47,500 nt of DNA, from positions 767,470-814,969 of the forward strand of contig CAJNDS010002823.1 in assembly GCA_905221605.1 (NCBI GenBank). Direction: 5' to 3'. Within the stretch, counting starts at the first letter, position 1, and the number at the start of each line of letters is the position of its first letter. Both the position numbers and the translations under genes were made by a program. The notes beneath the pieces were generated by a model that was not told the DNA's origin, made no database searches, and worked only from the letters and a program-made list of their open reading frames with translations. Positions 22,133 through 26,448 of this stretch are shown in pieces. This stretch comes from Symbiodinium natans (taxonomy: Eukaryota; Sar; Dinophyceae; Suessiales; Symbiodiniaceae).

Positions 22133-25100
22133 TTGGGGGGGGGGGGGGGTCCGAAGCAAACGTGCCTGCAGCATTCTGGCCAGCACGAAACGATGCTCGA
22201 ATGCACTCTTGCTACCCTGACCCCATATATGCTTCGTACATATACAGAAATAAATAAATACATAAATACACAAATAAATAAACAAACAAATAAATAAATA
22301 TATACATATATACATATACATCCGAGAGCCCTAAACCTGACAAGAGGAGTCGTAATCACACCCTGAATACGAGAGCCTCTGTCTAGACTTACAAAACCTC
22401 CGCCTCTGCAAACCATGAAGCTACACTATAACCACAGAACAACTAGCAAACTTAAACCCTAAACCCTAAACACTAAACCCTAAAGCCGTGATGTCGTCTG
22501 AAATGGAACAGGGCGGAGATCGCTGGCGGAAGTCGGCGCCTTCTTGTGAAAGGCTTCGTTCGCCTGGTGCCAAATCTCGGATGGGGGATACAGATTTGGA
22601 TTGGGCTTTTTTTGCACTTGAGAGGGCACGAACTCTAGGATTGAGGCTACATTTTTGTAGGGTTTAGGGTTTAGGGTTTAGGGTTGAGGGTTTAGGGTTT
22701 AGGGTTTAGGGTTTAGGGTTTAGGGTTTAGGGTTTAGGGTACCATGAGGGTTCAGAACGTTCACATCTTAGGGTAGGTACAAGGTCCCTTAGTGTGGGCC
22801 CTTAACAGGGGACCGCTTGCATTCCCTTTATAACCCAAGGGCCCGAGAGCCCTTTAAAGGAGGTAAGGGACCACATTCAGGGCCAATGAAACTACGCTTG
22901 GATCACAGCAAGAAGGACCGGGCTAGCGAAGCCGTGCGGCGCGCACGGAAAGTCGCACAGAAATTGGGCGTGGCGCAATCGCGCTCTCGCCTATGGGCGC
23001 GGCCGTAGCAACGTCTGAGCTTCGTTATGCTTGGAGGTTCATGGGTAGCTGTAAGCAAGGTTAAGTACCCTTAAAAAGGCAAAAACTAGCTAAAATTGGA
23101 GTTAATTACCCTATATATTACCCTACTAATCACTACCCATGAACCTCTAAGTGGTTGATCCGATCTTGCTGGTTTCGAAATGACGGTCCCATGCGCACAT
23201 GCTCCTCTCGTCACAGCTGGGCCTCATAGTGCGCTCTTGTTTCAGGTTGGTCTCCTAATAGGGGAAGGAGGGAATGAGGTAACCTCTAGAATTCCTCAAA
23301 AGGTAGATATAGGGCCCTACTTCCCTCATTCCCCAGGGGGTTTGCTCCGCCATCGTGGTCTTTCACTCCCTGAGGTCTACGGGTTTAGGGTTTTAGGGTT
23401 TTAGGGTTTTAGGGTTTTAGGGTTTTAGGGTTTTAGGGTTTTAGGGTTTTAGGCTTTTAGGGTTTCGTTGTCTATGCAGGGCTTCTTCAGAAAGTTGTGC
23501 AAAGCTCACGGCTCCAAAGGCTTACAAGGTGTTGCCTTGAGTGCTTCCGGTTTAGGGTTTAGGGTTTAGGGTTTAGGGGTGCAAGCATGTGGCTTCTGTA
23601 GGAGGCCGTGGTTGTTGCAGAGGCTGAGGCCCCTTTAGGCGGCACTCGACGTGAATATGCAGCATACTAGACGCTCCTACCCGTTTCATACCAGGCGCAG
23701 CACATCATACGTCAAGGCGGCAACGGTCAGATCTCCATGTCCGCTTCATTCCCAAACTACTACAAGCTCCAGATACGAAGTCTGTGAACCACGGTATCCA
23801 AACTGCAATAATTCTGATTAAGTAGTTGCAACCAAAATATACCCAGATCACTGACTTTCAAGCGAGAACCCGCCCCCCCTCCCAACCAACCCCCCCCCCC
23901 CCAATTGCCCTCAACCTGTGTGGTTCAAGGGTTTAGGGTTTAGGGTTTAGGGTTTGGGAGGTTAGGGGCCCAGAAGCATGCCAAGCAAACCGCCGATCTG
24001 GGGAGTCAAGGGATGAAGACTCGTAACCCTAAGCTTAGTATACCCCTAACATGGCCCTTACATTCCCTTAGGGATCCTTAAAAAGGGACCCCTAAACCCA
24101 AGGGTACAACCTTAGGGATCCCAAGGTAGAGACCCTTGAAGGAGCCTTAAGCGCTGCCAAACTTCCTTACATCCCCCAGAAACTATCCAAGGTTCAAGAG
24201 TCCCCTATATTGCCCGCAAGCCCTACACAACACCCCTGACCTGAAACCCTAAACTTGGAACCCTAAGTAGCCTAAAGCCTAAACCCTAAAGCCTAAACCC
24301 TAAACTTGGAACCCTAAAGCCTAAAGCCTAAACCCTAAAACTCTAAACCTCGCGTGTGCCTTCTTCACGCGGCGCTTCTTCGGATTCTCGGGGTCGCCGA
24401 GCACATTGTGGATCAGCTGCAGCATGGGCTTTTTGAGTTTAACGACAGTGACCGTTTAGGGTTTAGGGGCTTAGGGGTTGAGGGTTTAGGGTTTAGGGCT
24501 TAGGGCAGTGGTGACTATAGCCCAGATTTCGGGCGCTGGGGGCTTCAGATCATTGGGGTGCCTGAGTGCCCTGAAACTTCGATCCCAAAACCCTCGGATA
24601 TCTTTGCCTCGATGCGCTCAAGGGCTCTGACGCTTTAGGGGGCTTCGGGGATGTGGCTACTTGCAGGCTCATGGGCAGCTAGAAGTGGGGTTATAACTAG
24701 GTGGCCAAAAAAAAGTTCTCTGGCCACATTTTTAATTGGGCTACCTATAACCCTGCTTTTTACTCCAAGTATGGTTTAGGGTTCAGGGTTTAGGCGTCTT
24801 TGAGCTCTTGTGTGTTGGTGTTACCCTTTTGGTATCCGTCTGGCGCAAGTCCCACGGGTCCAAAAGCCTCAATCCTAAGCCCTCTGCATGCTAAGCCCTA
24901 AACAATTGAACCCGAAGCCCTACGCCCCGAGCCCTGAATCAGAAGCAGTGAGCTCTTAGCCAAACGAAAGTCGTTCCATGAATATGAAGATGGCCCCTAG
25001 CACGGTCCATGAATTAACGCTGTTGCTGTCTCGTGTTTCTGGCGATAATGACTAGACGACTAGGTTCTAGAAACTCAAATCAAAGTTGGATTTAAGGTGG

Positions 25101-25201
25101 GCTTAGGGATTTAGGAGAAGCGCGTGAGCCTTGAAAAGCGTGTTGATCGCCTCCTCTCGCTCGGACGCATCCTTCATCCACAAAGCACACGCTGGTCGCA
25201 G
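3276..25201 (-). CDS. PUB-UBX domain protein gene, many small exons (gene-level entry)
   Basis: Minus-strand gene assembled from nine homology-supported exons, listed separately. The order PUB then UBX matches UBXN6/UBXD1-type proteins, in which both domains contact the AAA ATPase p97/Cdc48 (family knowledge). Homology-supported exons are 24 to 84 nt, all phase 0. Intron starts are GC after 25130, 24360, 22540 and 7474, and GT after 20698, 19744, 6908, 5851 and 3276. All introns end in AG. The linker between 19.7 and 7.5 kb, one UBX exon between 5.85 and 3.35 kb and both termini are not firmly located. Promoter, start codon and stop codon are not identified. Confidence 0.8.
3366..3462. mobile_element. 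MITE-like element, family B
   Basis: Left arm TTGCTTAAGAGCCC, right side AGGGTTCTTCAGC, with ATAAGGGCAATAT inside. The right arm is degraded. It abuts the acceptor side of the UBX exon at 3276-3347. Confidence 0.5.
4019..4076 (+). repeat. Telomere-like tract, CCCTAAG then CCCTAAA units
   Basis: Five CCCTAAG units followed by about four CCCTAAA units. The change of unit is abrupt, which suggests local tandem amplification of a variant. Confidence 0.9.
4100..4300 (-). other. Open minus-strand stretch, possible exon
   Basis: The minus strand is open for about 60 codons, including [15 protein letters not shown], between telomere-like tracts. It lies where a UBX linker exon is expected, but it lacks the F-x-L...P motif and I found no clean acceptor. 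I do not recognise it. Confidence 0.2.
4397..4414 (-). CDS. Tentative UBX microexon
   Basis: CAG acceptor, six codons QRFRFS, then GCAAGC as a possible GC donor, phase 0. An F-x-F pair fits the strand missing between 5851-5886 and 3276-3347. At 18 nt it could easily be chance. Confidence 0.18.
4440..4515 (+). repeat. Telomere-like tract (CCCTAAA)n, interrupted
   Basis: Two to three unit blocks separated by CTAGAGTA. With 4634-4808 it brackets a 120 nt unique island that is open on both strands. Confidence 0.9.
4634..4808 (+). repeat. Long telomere-like tract (TTTAGGG)n
   Basis: About 24 units, mostly perfect, with a few TCTAGGG and GATTTAGG variants near the start. Confidence 0.97.
5388..5512. 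mobile_element. MITE-like element, family A
   Basis: Arms CTTGAAGGTTCAGGGGTAGT and ACTACCCATGAACCTCATAG, with TTATAAGTACCC and CCAACTTATAA inside. Confidence 0.75.
5640..5815 (+). repeat. Degenerate CCCTAAA tract
   Basis: Many CCCTAAA words mixed with CCCTATA and CCTGAAC. It lies directly left of the UBX exon at 5851-5886. Confidence 0.85.
5851..5886 (-). CDS. UBX domain exon 3 (36 nt)
   Basis: Acceptor AAAGAGAAG, twelve codons [12 protein letters not shown], donor GAG followed by GTTCAG, phase 0. Joined after 6908-6955 it gives [13 protein letters not shown], matching the helix in UBX domains usually written L-x-D-x-Y-x-F-V-x-x-x-L. It sits between a CCCTAAA tract on the left and a TTTAGGG tract on the right. 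Confidence 0.7.
5904..6000 (+). repeat. Telomere-like tract (TTTAGGG)n
   Basis: About twelve units, some TTTTAGGG and one TTTCGGG. It borders the UBX exon on its acceptor side. Confidence 0.95.
6560..6770. repeat. TATA/CATA microsatellite
   Basis: Alternating purine-pyrimidine (TA)n and (CATATA)n with a 60 nt unique insert. The YIYIYI-type open frames here come from the repeat. Confidence 0.9.
6908..6955 (-). CDS. UBX domain exon 2 (48 nt)
   Basis: Acceptor TTGCCAG, sixteen codons [16 protein letters not shown], donor AAC followed by GTCTCG, phase 0. The F-x-P-x-E-x-x-x-x-L pattern is the standard second strand and first helix of UBX folds. A slightly longer form ending at CGCAG before GTTCAT is also possible, but the phase-0 form joins best to 5851-5886. 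Confidence 0.75.
7046..7128. mobile_element. Short repeat element, family G
   Basis: AACCTAGGAATAGAAAG, GCCCTTCTTGGTTTCAAGG and GTGGGTCC in fixed order. Other copies lie at 10382, 14531, 20355 and 21072. It immediately precedes a family A element. Confidence 0.55.
7129..7253. mobile_element. MITE-like element, family A
   Basis: Arms CTTGAAGGTTCACGGGTAGT and CTACCCATGAACCTGCAAG. It lies inside the intron between the first two UBX exons. Confidence 0.75.
7367..7428 (+). repeat. Telomere-like tract (TTTAGGG)n
   Basis: About eight units. Its orientation is opposite to the usual left-flank rule: it lies left of the exon at 7474-7518 but reads TTTAGGG. Confidence 0.95.
7474..7518 (-). CDS. UBX domain exon 1 (45 nt)
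   Basis: Acceptor CCGCGCAG, fifteen codons [15 protein letters not shown], donor CAG followed by GCGCCG (a GC donor), phase 0. The T-x-L-R-I-x-x-P-D-x-x-x-L-Q pattern is the hallmark first hairpin of UBX domains. Joined to 6908-6955 it gives SVLQ-KFQPKE with no gap against the family pattern. A GT donor 15 nt further on would add APFSG residues that break the alignment. Confidence 0.78.
7692..7797. mobile_element. MITE-like element, family D
   Basis: Starts TAGGGGCCTGAATAATCCG, ends CCGACCCCTAT, with GACCCTAAGGGAAT inside. Confidence 0.6.
7931..8056. mobile_element. MITE-like element, family C
   Basis: Arms GGCATGTTCCCCCTTTATAC and TATAAGGGGGAACATCTC, followed inward by AACAGTCCTTAATAGG and CCTATTAAGGACTG. 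Two more full copies lie at 8309 and 13394. Confidence 0.75.
8309..8414. mobile_element. MITE-like element, family C
   Basis: Arms GATGCTCCCCCTTCTTCTAA and AATAAGGGGGAACATCCC. The inner half matches the copy at 7931-8056. Confidence 0.75.
8439..8678. other. Protein-like island, strand unresolved
   Basis: The plus strand has an 80-codon frame with [12 protein letters not shown]. The minus strand has a phase-0 candidate after a CGAAG acceptor ([16 protein letters not shown]). The minus option would fall between UBX-gene exons. Neither is recognisable. Confidence 0.22.
8776..9028 (+). repeat. CCCTAAA tracts, two blocks
   Basis: Degenerate CCCTAAA and CCCCAAG units at 8776-8884 and again at 8990-9028, separated by about 100 nt of unique sequence in which I see no gene. 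Confidence 0.85.
9201..9245 (-). CDS. Likely exon of the PUB-UBX gene linker
   Basis: Acceptor TTTCCAG, fifteen codons [15 protein letters not shown], donor AGC followed by GTCCAA, phase 0 at both ends, like the homology-supported exons. Helical composition. It lies upstream of the UBX exons on the same strand. No family match, so the assignment rests on phase, splice sites and position. Confidence 0.45.
9403..9462 (-). CDS. Likely exon of the PUB-UBX gene linker
   Basis: Acceptor ATATCTCAG, then twenty open codons [20 protein letters not shown] in phase 0, with a CCCTAAA tract just to the left. The donor is uncertain: a GT after ...SRH would also keep phase 0. No family match. Confidence 0.4.
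9523..9661. mobile_element. MITE-like element, family B, with homopolymer core
   Basis: Arms TTTAAGAACCCC and GGTTCTTAAGCAAATAGTA. The core carries a T run and a G run of about 25. The equivalent copy at 41460 has a C run and an A run instead. Confidence 0.65.
9662..10060. other. No convincing gene
   Basis: Mixed composition. A 60-codon minus frame (9814-9996) is not protein-like enough to call. Confidence 0.4.
10165..10200 (-). CDS. Likely linker exon of the PUB-UBX gene
   Basis: Acceptor TGACAAAG, codons [12 protein letters not shown], then GCGGAG as a possible GC donor, phase 0. The frame stays open to EAEAKGLQ if the donor is later. A basic and acidic helix of this kind is common just before UBX domains. 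It sits left of a long TTTAGGG tract. Confidence 0.45.
10225..10373 (+). repeat. Long telomere-like tract (TTTAGGG)n
   Basis: About 20 nearly perfect units. Confidence 0.97.
10382..10471. mobile_element. Short repeat element, family G
   Basis: AGGGTGCCCCTTTTGGTTTC, then AAAAAAGGGAACAAGGGCC and GGGTCC, the family order. It is directly next to a telomere-like tract. Confidence 0.55.
10582..10626 (+). repeat. Telomere-like tract (TTTAGGG)n
   Basis: About six units. Confidence 0.9.
10803..10850 (-). CDS. Possible linker exon
   Basis: Acceptor TCACCACCAG, sixteen codons [16 protein letters not shown], donor GAG followed by GTTTTA, phase 0. An alternative frame ([15 protein letters not shown]) looks more protein-like but does not keep phase 0. 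Confidence 0.3.
10960..11037 (+). repeat. Poly-G tract of about 65 nt
   Basis: Nearly pure G, preceded by a G-rich 80 nt region. The Gly and Pro runs in the frames over it are artefacts. It has G-quadruplex potential. Confidence 0.95.
11071..11199 (+). repeat. Long telomere-like tract (CCCTAAA)n
   Basis: About 18 units. It ends one to two bases from the putative donor of the exon at 11201-11263. Confidence 0.97.
11201..11263 (-). CDS. Likely linker exon of the PUB-UBX gene
   Basis: Acceptor TGCCGCAAG, 21 codons beginning [15 protein letters not shown], donor ACG followed by GTAGGGTTTAGGG, phase 0. The island is unique, GC-rich and tightly bracketed by CCCTAAA (left) and TTTAGGG (right). Ala/Pro-rich, as a disordered linker would be. 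No family match. Confidence 0.45.
11288..11432 (+). repeat. Long telomere-like tract (TTTAGGG)n
   Basis: About 20 units, flanked on both sides by a GGGGGGGCTTTA motif. Confidence 0.97.
11715..12060 (+). repeat. Minisatellite-like direct repeats
   Basis: Irregular copies of TTTGGGAGAGTTGGGCTTAA, GGGGGAACAGGG and GGCTTGCACTG, about 60-75 nt apart. The [14 protein letters not shown]-type frame over it follows from the repeat. Confidence 0.7.
12061..12225 (+). repeat. C-rich low-complexity tract
   Basis: CCCTCCC-type sequence ending in about 28 C. Pro-rich and Gly-rich open frames here are artefacts. Confidence 0.9.
12226..12660. other. A-rich unique stretch, no gene called
   Basis: L/F-rich and G-rich minus frames up to 188 codons run off the neighbouring C tract. 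I see no splice-supported exon. Confidence 0.4.
12666..12754. mobile_element. MITE-like element, family F
   Basis: Arms CCAGGATGGGCTATT and AATAGCCCATCCTGG form a perfect 15-base inverted pair. The interior has AAGGCACTTTATAGGGTTCA. The second copy, at 31572-31667, has the interior reversed. Confidence 0.85.
12769..12895. mobile_element. Family B element in a long palindrome
   Basis: Arms GGAACACCGCGCCCCTGGTC and its near-complement GACCAGGGGCGCGTGCTCC continue inward into CTTAAGAGCCCC and GGGGTTCTTAAG. The arms total about 40 bases. This is the best-preserved family B copy. Confidence 0.8.
13165..13218 (-). CDS. Likely coiled-coil linker exon of the PUB-UBX gene
   Basis: Acceptor GAACTAAG, eighteen codons [18 protein letters not shown], donor CAG followed by GTGCTC, phase 0. 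Strongly charged heptad-like helix. Charged helices between PUB and UBX are usual in this family, but the sequence alone does not prove membership. Confidence 0.55.
13260..13330 (+). repeat. Telomere-like tract, CCCTAAA then CCCTAAG
   Basis: About six CCCTAAA units followed by four CCCTAAG units, the same type of unit switch as at 4019. Confidence 0.93.
13394..13492. mobile_element. MITE-like element, family C
   Basis: Arms CATGTTCCCCCTTATACTAA and AGTATGAGGGGGAACATC. Confidence 0.75.
13551..13671. mobile_element. MITE-like element, family A
   Basis: Arms TACTTGAGGGATCATGGGTA and TACCCACGAACCTCCAAGTA. Confidence 0.75.
13795..14010. other. Protein-like island, strand unresolved
   Basis: Plus strand: 71-codon frame. 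Minus strand: frame containing [19 protein letters not shown] with a following GTCCCAG donor. Both look protein-like and neither is recognised. On the minus strand it would be another linker exon. Confidence 0.25.
14376..14494. mobile_element. MITE-like element, family A
   Basis: Arms GAAGGCTCATGGGTAGGTAG and CTACCCATGAACCTCCAAGT. Confidence 0.75.
14531..14624. mobile_element. Short repeat element, family G
   Basis: AACCTAGGAATAAGTAACG, GCCCTTTTTGGTTC and GGGAATAAGGGCC in the family order, directly followed by a family D element. Confidence 0.55.
14625..14726. mobile_element. MITE-like element, family D
   Basis: GGGGTCGGAAAAAAAATG to ACCCTATTCAAATTC, with TATTCCCTTATGGACCC inside. Confidence 0.6.
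14727..14875 (+). repeat. Telomere-like tract with CCCTAGA and CCCTACA variants
   Basis: About 20 units. Variant units cluster (ACACCC, then AGACCC). Confidence 0.93.
14922..14955 (-). CDS. Possible linker exon
   Basis: Acceptor CCTGTGAAG, codons [11 protein letters not shown], then GCCCGG as a possible GC donor. The frame stays open beyond. The island is bracketed by CCCTAAA (left) and TTTAGGG (right). Low-complexity Pro/Glu composition fits a linker. Confidence 0.35.
14978..15068 (+). repeat. Telomere-like tract (TTTAGGG)n
   Basis: About twelve units. Confidence 0.96.
15194..15282. mobile_element. MITE-like element, family B, degraded
   Basis: Left arm GCTTGCTTAAGAGCCCCCC. The right side is only GGCCAGTAGTAG. 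Confidence 0.45.
15329..15362 (+). repeat. Poly-G tract
   Basis: About 30 consecutive G. Confidence 0.95.
15622..15738. mobile_element. MITE-like element, family E, long perfect arms
   Basis: Arms GGGTGGTTGTCAAAATGATG and CATCATTTTGACAACCACCC are perfect 20-base complements, continuing imperfectly inward. The outer arm does not match other family E copies, so the element may include duplicated target sequence. Confidence 0.75.
16164..16196 (-). CDS. Possible linker microexon
   Basis: Acceptor GGCTCAAG, eleven codons [11 protein letters not shown], donor GAG followed by GTGGGAG, phase 0. Bracketed by CCCTAAA (left) and TTTAGGG (right). Confidence 0.35.
16535..16690 (+). repeat. Long telomere-like tract (TTTAGGG)n
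   Basis: About 21 units. Confidence 0.97.
16705..16775 (-). other. Exon-like island
   Basis: The minus frame [20 protein letters not shown] is protein-like and basic, between two TTTAGGG tracts. No donor or acceptor fits phase 0 cleanly. Confidence 0.25.
17053..17136. mobile_element. MITE-like element, family H
   Basis: Starts AGTTCATGGTTGGGATA and ends TGTAAAACGTGACCAACCC. Relatives lie at 31826 and 41656. Confidence 0.6.
17275..17545. repeat. ATATAC / ATATGTAC microsatellite
   Basis: About 270 nt. The centre is a regular ATATGTAC array that is self-complementary. All YICIYI-type frames of 100-125 codons here are repeat artefacts. Confidence 0.95.
17887..17982. mobile_element. MITE-like element, family A, truncated
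   Basis: Left arm CTTGAAGGTCCATGGGTAC. The right end is reduced to CTTACCTCCAAG. Confidence 0.55.
18039..18135. mobile_element. MITE-like element, family E
   Basis: ATAGTCCCTTTTGGGGT on the left, CCCCAAAAAAGGGAG on the right. Confidence 0.55.
18235..18290 (-). CDS. Exon-like island, frame uncertain
   Basis: The minus frame [18 protein letters not shown] ends at CAG before GCATTTAGGG, a possible GC donor touching the telomere-like tract. A second minus frame and a plus frame ([13 protein letters not shown]) are also open. Confidence 0.3.
18317..18487. mobile_element. MITE-like element, family A, enlarged
   Basis: Arms CTTGAAGGTTCATTCGGGTA and CTACCCATGAACCTCCAAG. The interior has a duplicated GTTATA-containing segment, so it is longer than other copies. 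Confidence 0.7.
18821..18843 (-). CDS. Possible microexon after the PUB domain
   Basis: Acceptor GGCTGAAG, codons ESDALRK and part of the next, then GTGCCAAG. A helix start such as ESDALRK would extend EALK from the preceding exon. The end phase does not fit the all-phase-0 pattern. Confidence 0.25.
18932..19003. mobile_element. MITE-like element, family E
   Basis: TTAGGGGCGCCTTTTTGGGG to GGGGGACTATATTAGGGG, weakly symmetric. Confidence 0.4.
19475..19575. mobile_element. MITE-like element, family D
   Basis: GGGGTCGGAGTAATGTCGAA to CCCTATTCGAATTATG, with CCCTTAGGGTCCC inside. Confidence 0.65.
19744..19785 (-). CDS. PUB domain, last exon (42 nt)
   Basis: Acceptor CGGCTGCAG, fourteen codons [14 protein letters not shown], donor AAG followed by GTTGCA, phase 0. 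PUB domains end with a loop carrying L-x-L-P and a helix of this kind. After GEL in the previous exon one would expect two more residues (VL), so a tiny exon may be missing, or the loop is simply shorter. This exon lacks the telomere-like bracket seen at most others. Confidence 0.7.
20355..20492. mobile_element. Family G element containing a telomere-like tract
   Basis: GGGAATACAAAGGGTGCCCT and GATTATAAGGGAACCC, then about eight CCCTAAA units (20403-20455), then AATAAGGGCCCACT. The copy at 21072-21182 has only CCCCAACCCTG at the place of the tract. Confidence 0.65.
20640..20697 (+). repeat. Telomere-like tract (CCCTAAA)n
   Basis: About eight units. On the minus strand it begins GTTTAGGG exactly at the donor of the PUB exon 20698-20781, so the repeat supplies the GT. 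Confidence 0.95.
20698..20781 (-). CDS. PUB domain exon (84 nt)
   Basis: Acceptor ACCCTGCAG, 28 codons beginning [18 protein letters not shown] and ending RNGEL, donor TTG followed by GTTTAGGG, phase 0. The V-G-x-x-x-x-A-I-D-F-L-x-x-A-G-F core is diagnostic of PUB domains, which bind the C-terminal tail of p97 (family knowledge). Both splice sites lie in telomere-like sequence: the acceptor CAG follows CCCTAAACCCTG and the donor is GTTTAGGG. Confidence 0.88.
20786..20877 (+). repeat. Telomere-like tract (TTTAGGG)n
   Basis: About twelve units, including two GATTTAG variants. On the minus strand it runs into the acceptor CAG of the PUB exon. Confidence 0.96.
21072..21182. mobile_element. Short repeat element, family G, without telomere tract
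   Basis: AACCTAGGAATAAAAAGGGT, GCCCTTTTTGGTTTTAAGGG, ATTATAAGGGAACCCC, then AAAAAAGGGCCCACT. It is the closest relative of 20355-20492. Confidence 0.65.
21267..21344 (+). repeat. Telomere-like tract (TTTAGGG)n
   Basis: About eleven units. Confidence 0.95.
21776..21965 (+). repeat. Minisatellite, about six units
   Basis: Units contain GGGTTGGGCACTCCAGGGAG and TCTCTGG, spaced 30-38 nt. The LGLGTPGSL-type frames are artefacts. Confidence 0.9.
22100..22152 (+). repeat. TG, T and G run cluster
   Basis: (GT)n, then about 20 T, then about 17 G in direct succession. Confidence 0.9.
22450..22488 (+). repeat. Telomere-like tract (CCCTAAA)n, short
   Basis: About five units, 50 nt downstream (minus sense) of the 24 nt PUB exon. 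Confidence 0.9.
22540..22563 (-). CDS. PUB domain microexon (24 nt)
   Basis: Acceptor GGCACCAG, eight codons ANEAFHKK, donor AAG followed by GCGCCG (GC donor), phase 0. It supplies the N-x-A-F-x-x-K segment of the PUB fold that follows the K-x-R-R motif. Without it the domain has a hole of exactly eight residues; with it the join [17 protein letters not shown] aligns without gap. This is the strongest evidence that the exons are joined as proposed. Confidence 0.83.
22658..22740 (+). repeat. Telomere-like tract (TTTAGGG)n
   Basis: About twelve units. Confidence 0.95.
23029..23152. mobile_element. MITE-like element, family A
   Basis: Arms CTTGGAGGTTCATGGGTAGC and ACTACCCATGAACCTCTAAG. It lies inside the intron between two PUB exons. 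Confidence 0.78.
23381..23468 (+). repeat. Octamer tract (TTTTAGGG)n
   Basis: About ten units of TTTTAGGG, one base longer than the repeat seen elsewhere. Confidence 0.95.
24240..24350 (+). repeat. Diverged CCCTAAA tract
   Basis: CCCTAAA, CCTAAAG and CTTGGAACCC words. It starts within 10 nt of the donor of the PUB exon 24360-24416. Confidence 0.85.
24360..24416 (-). CDS. PUB domain exon (57 nt)
   Basis: Acceptor ATGCTGCAG, nineteen codons [19 protein letters not shown], donor AAG followed by GCACAC (GC donor), phase 0. The N-I/V-L-x-x-P-x-x-x-K-x-R-R motif is diagnostic of PUB domains. A longer form with an earlier acceptor (adding PMLQ) is open, but it would insert four residues into the first helix, so the CTGCAG acceptor is preferred. 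Confidence 0.87.
24659..24772. mobile_element. MITE-like element, family A, diverged
   Basis: Left arm ACTTGCAGGCTCATGGGCAG. The right arm is shortened to TACTCCAAGTA, with CTGGCCACAT and AGGTGGCC inside. Confidence 0.55.
25130..25201 (-). CDS. PUB domain, first exon
   Basis: Acceptor CTCTTGCAG, 24 codons including [16 protein letters not shown], donor AAG followed by GCTCAC (GC donor), phase 0. EEAINTLFK joined to LIHNVL gives the first PUB helix with the right spacing (A-x-x-T-L-x-K-x-x-x-N-x-L). A later acceptor (GATGAAG) would shorten it to 14 codons without affecting the domain. Exons further upstream, and the start codon, are not established. Confidence 0.75.
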
Positions 25202-25404
25202 CTGCAAGAGTAAAGACCCTGCAAGAGCAGGGCACGCACAGGCCAGCACACTTCAGCCTGCCTTGCAACATTGTCTTCCGGGTTTTTTTGGGGGCGGTGC
25301 TTCTGAAGTTACAGGGGTGCAGTTCAAAAAGGGCTCAACGTCCTGGACAGCTGTTCTCAATCATTGACAGCGGCCTGCTGGTATGCTTCACGTGTAGATT
25401 AGAC

Positions 25405-25951
25405 TTATAGTATGTTCGAAGACATAAGGCAGAACAGTAAGTTGGAAACAGGGGTATTGGACGGGACGAGGACGCCAATGCAATTTGCGCGCGGGTCTCC
25501 GCACAGAGTCTGGTTCCAGGCGTCTCTGCTGGGATGCAAACCTTTCACAGCAATACAAGCAAAAACCATCAATGTTTCTAATCCCACAAACAAGGTAGCA
25601 GGGGGGCAACACATGGTACTCCACTTGCAGAGCCGACTTAAAATGCAAACCCAAACCAATCTGCAGAAACCCCTACCCGGCCCTACCCACGTGTCACAGT
25701 TCGCTGCTCCCGAGGTCGCCCAAGGGATGCCGTCGGCGGGGGGGCGAGCCAGACAACTACACACCAACAACCCGCATGTACGTGGCAAACGTGCTAGGGC
25801 ATTTCTTCGTTTCGATACCGCTGCCTGTATTGCATGAGCAGTGTAGGAGGGAGTCAGTGCAGTAGCAGTAGAAAGAAGTAGCAGTTCGTCGCACGCGAGC
25901 AAACTCAACTTCTGCACCCCCCCCCTCAACGGACGCCCACAACTCCCACAC
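25405..25951. other. Overlapping open frames, no gene called
   Basis: A 174-codon minus frame and a 141-codon plus frame overlap almost completely. Neither has a recognisable motif and the sequence lacks repeats. One may be real. Confidence 0.15.
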
Positions 25952-26079
25952 TCAACTCTCAGAGACCCTCATGCTCAAGATGCCAACCCCAATCATCCCT
26001 CAGCATGTAGGGCCCAAACCCCTACCTAAAACGCTAAACATCCCGGTAAACATCTCTAAACATCCCTAAGCCCCCAACC

Positions 26080-26420
26080 CCCCCCCCAACAAAAAAAAAA
26101 AATAAATAAAAAAACAATAATACAAAAACAGCCAACAACCCTAAGTAAACCCTAAACCCCAAACCCTCAGCCCTAAAACCCCTAAAAACCCTAAAAACCC
26201 TAAAGACCCCAAACACCCTAAACACCCTAAAAATCCTCAACACCCTAAACACTCTAAACCCTACACCCTAAAAAACCCTATAGACTCTAACACCACAGCC
26301 TAATCCCAAACCCTAACACTAACCCTAAAAAATTCAAAAACCCCAAAAAACCCTCTAACAACCCCAAAAACCCCTCTAAAAACCCTCTAAAAACCCTAAC
26401 AATACCCCAAAAACCCCTAT
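26080..26420 (+). repeat. Degenerate CCCTAAA / AAACACCCTAAA region
   Basis: A C/A-rich stretch of decayed telomere-like words. F/R/G-rich minus frames come from it. Confidence 0.75.
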
Positions 26421-26448
26421 AACTACAACCCCCCAAACCCCCATCCGC

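Noticed and set aside
24417-24428. Longer first part (PMLQ) of the PUB exon 24360-24416
   Set aside because: It adds four residues to the first helix. The CTGCAG acceptor gives the correct spacing.
24595-24650. Helical minus-strand frame [11 protein letters not shown] between plausible splice sites
   Set aside because: It lies inside the intron between two PUB exons that join without a gap, so it cannot be an exon of that gene. It shows that protein-like islands alone are weak evidence.
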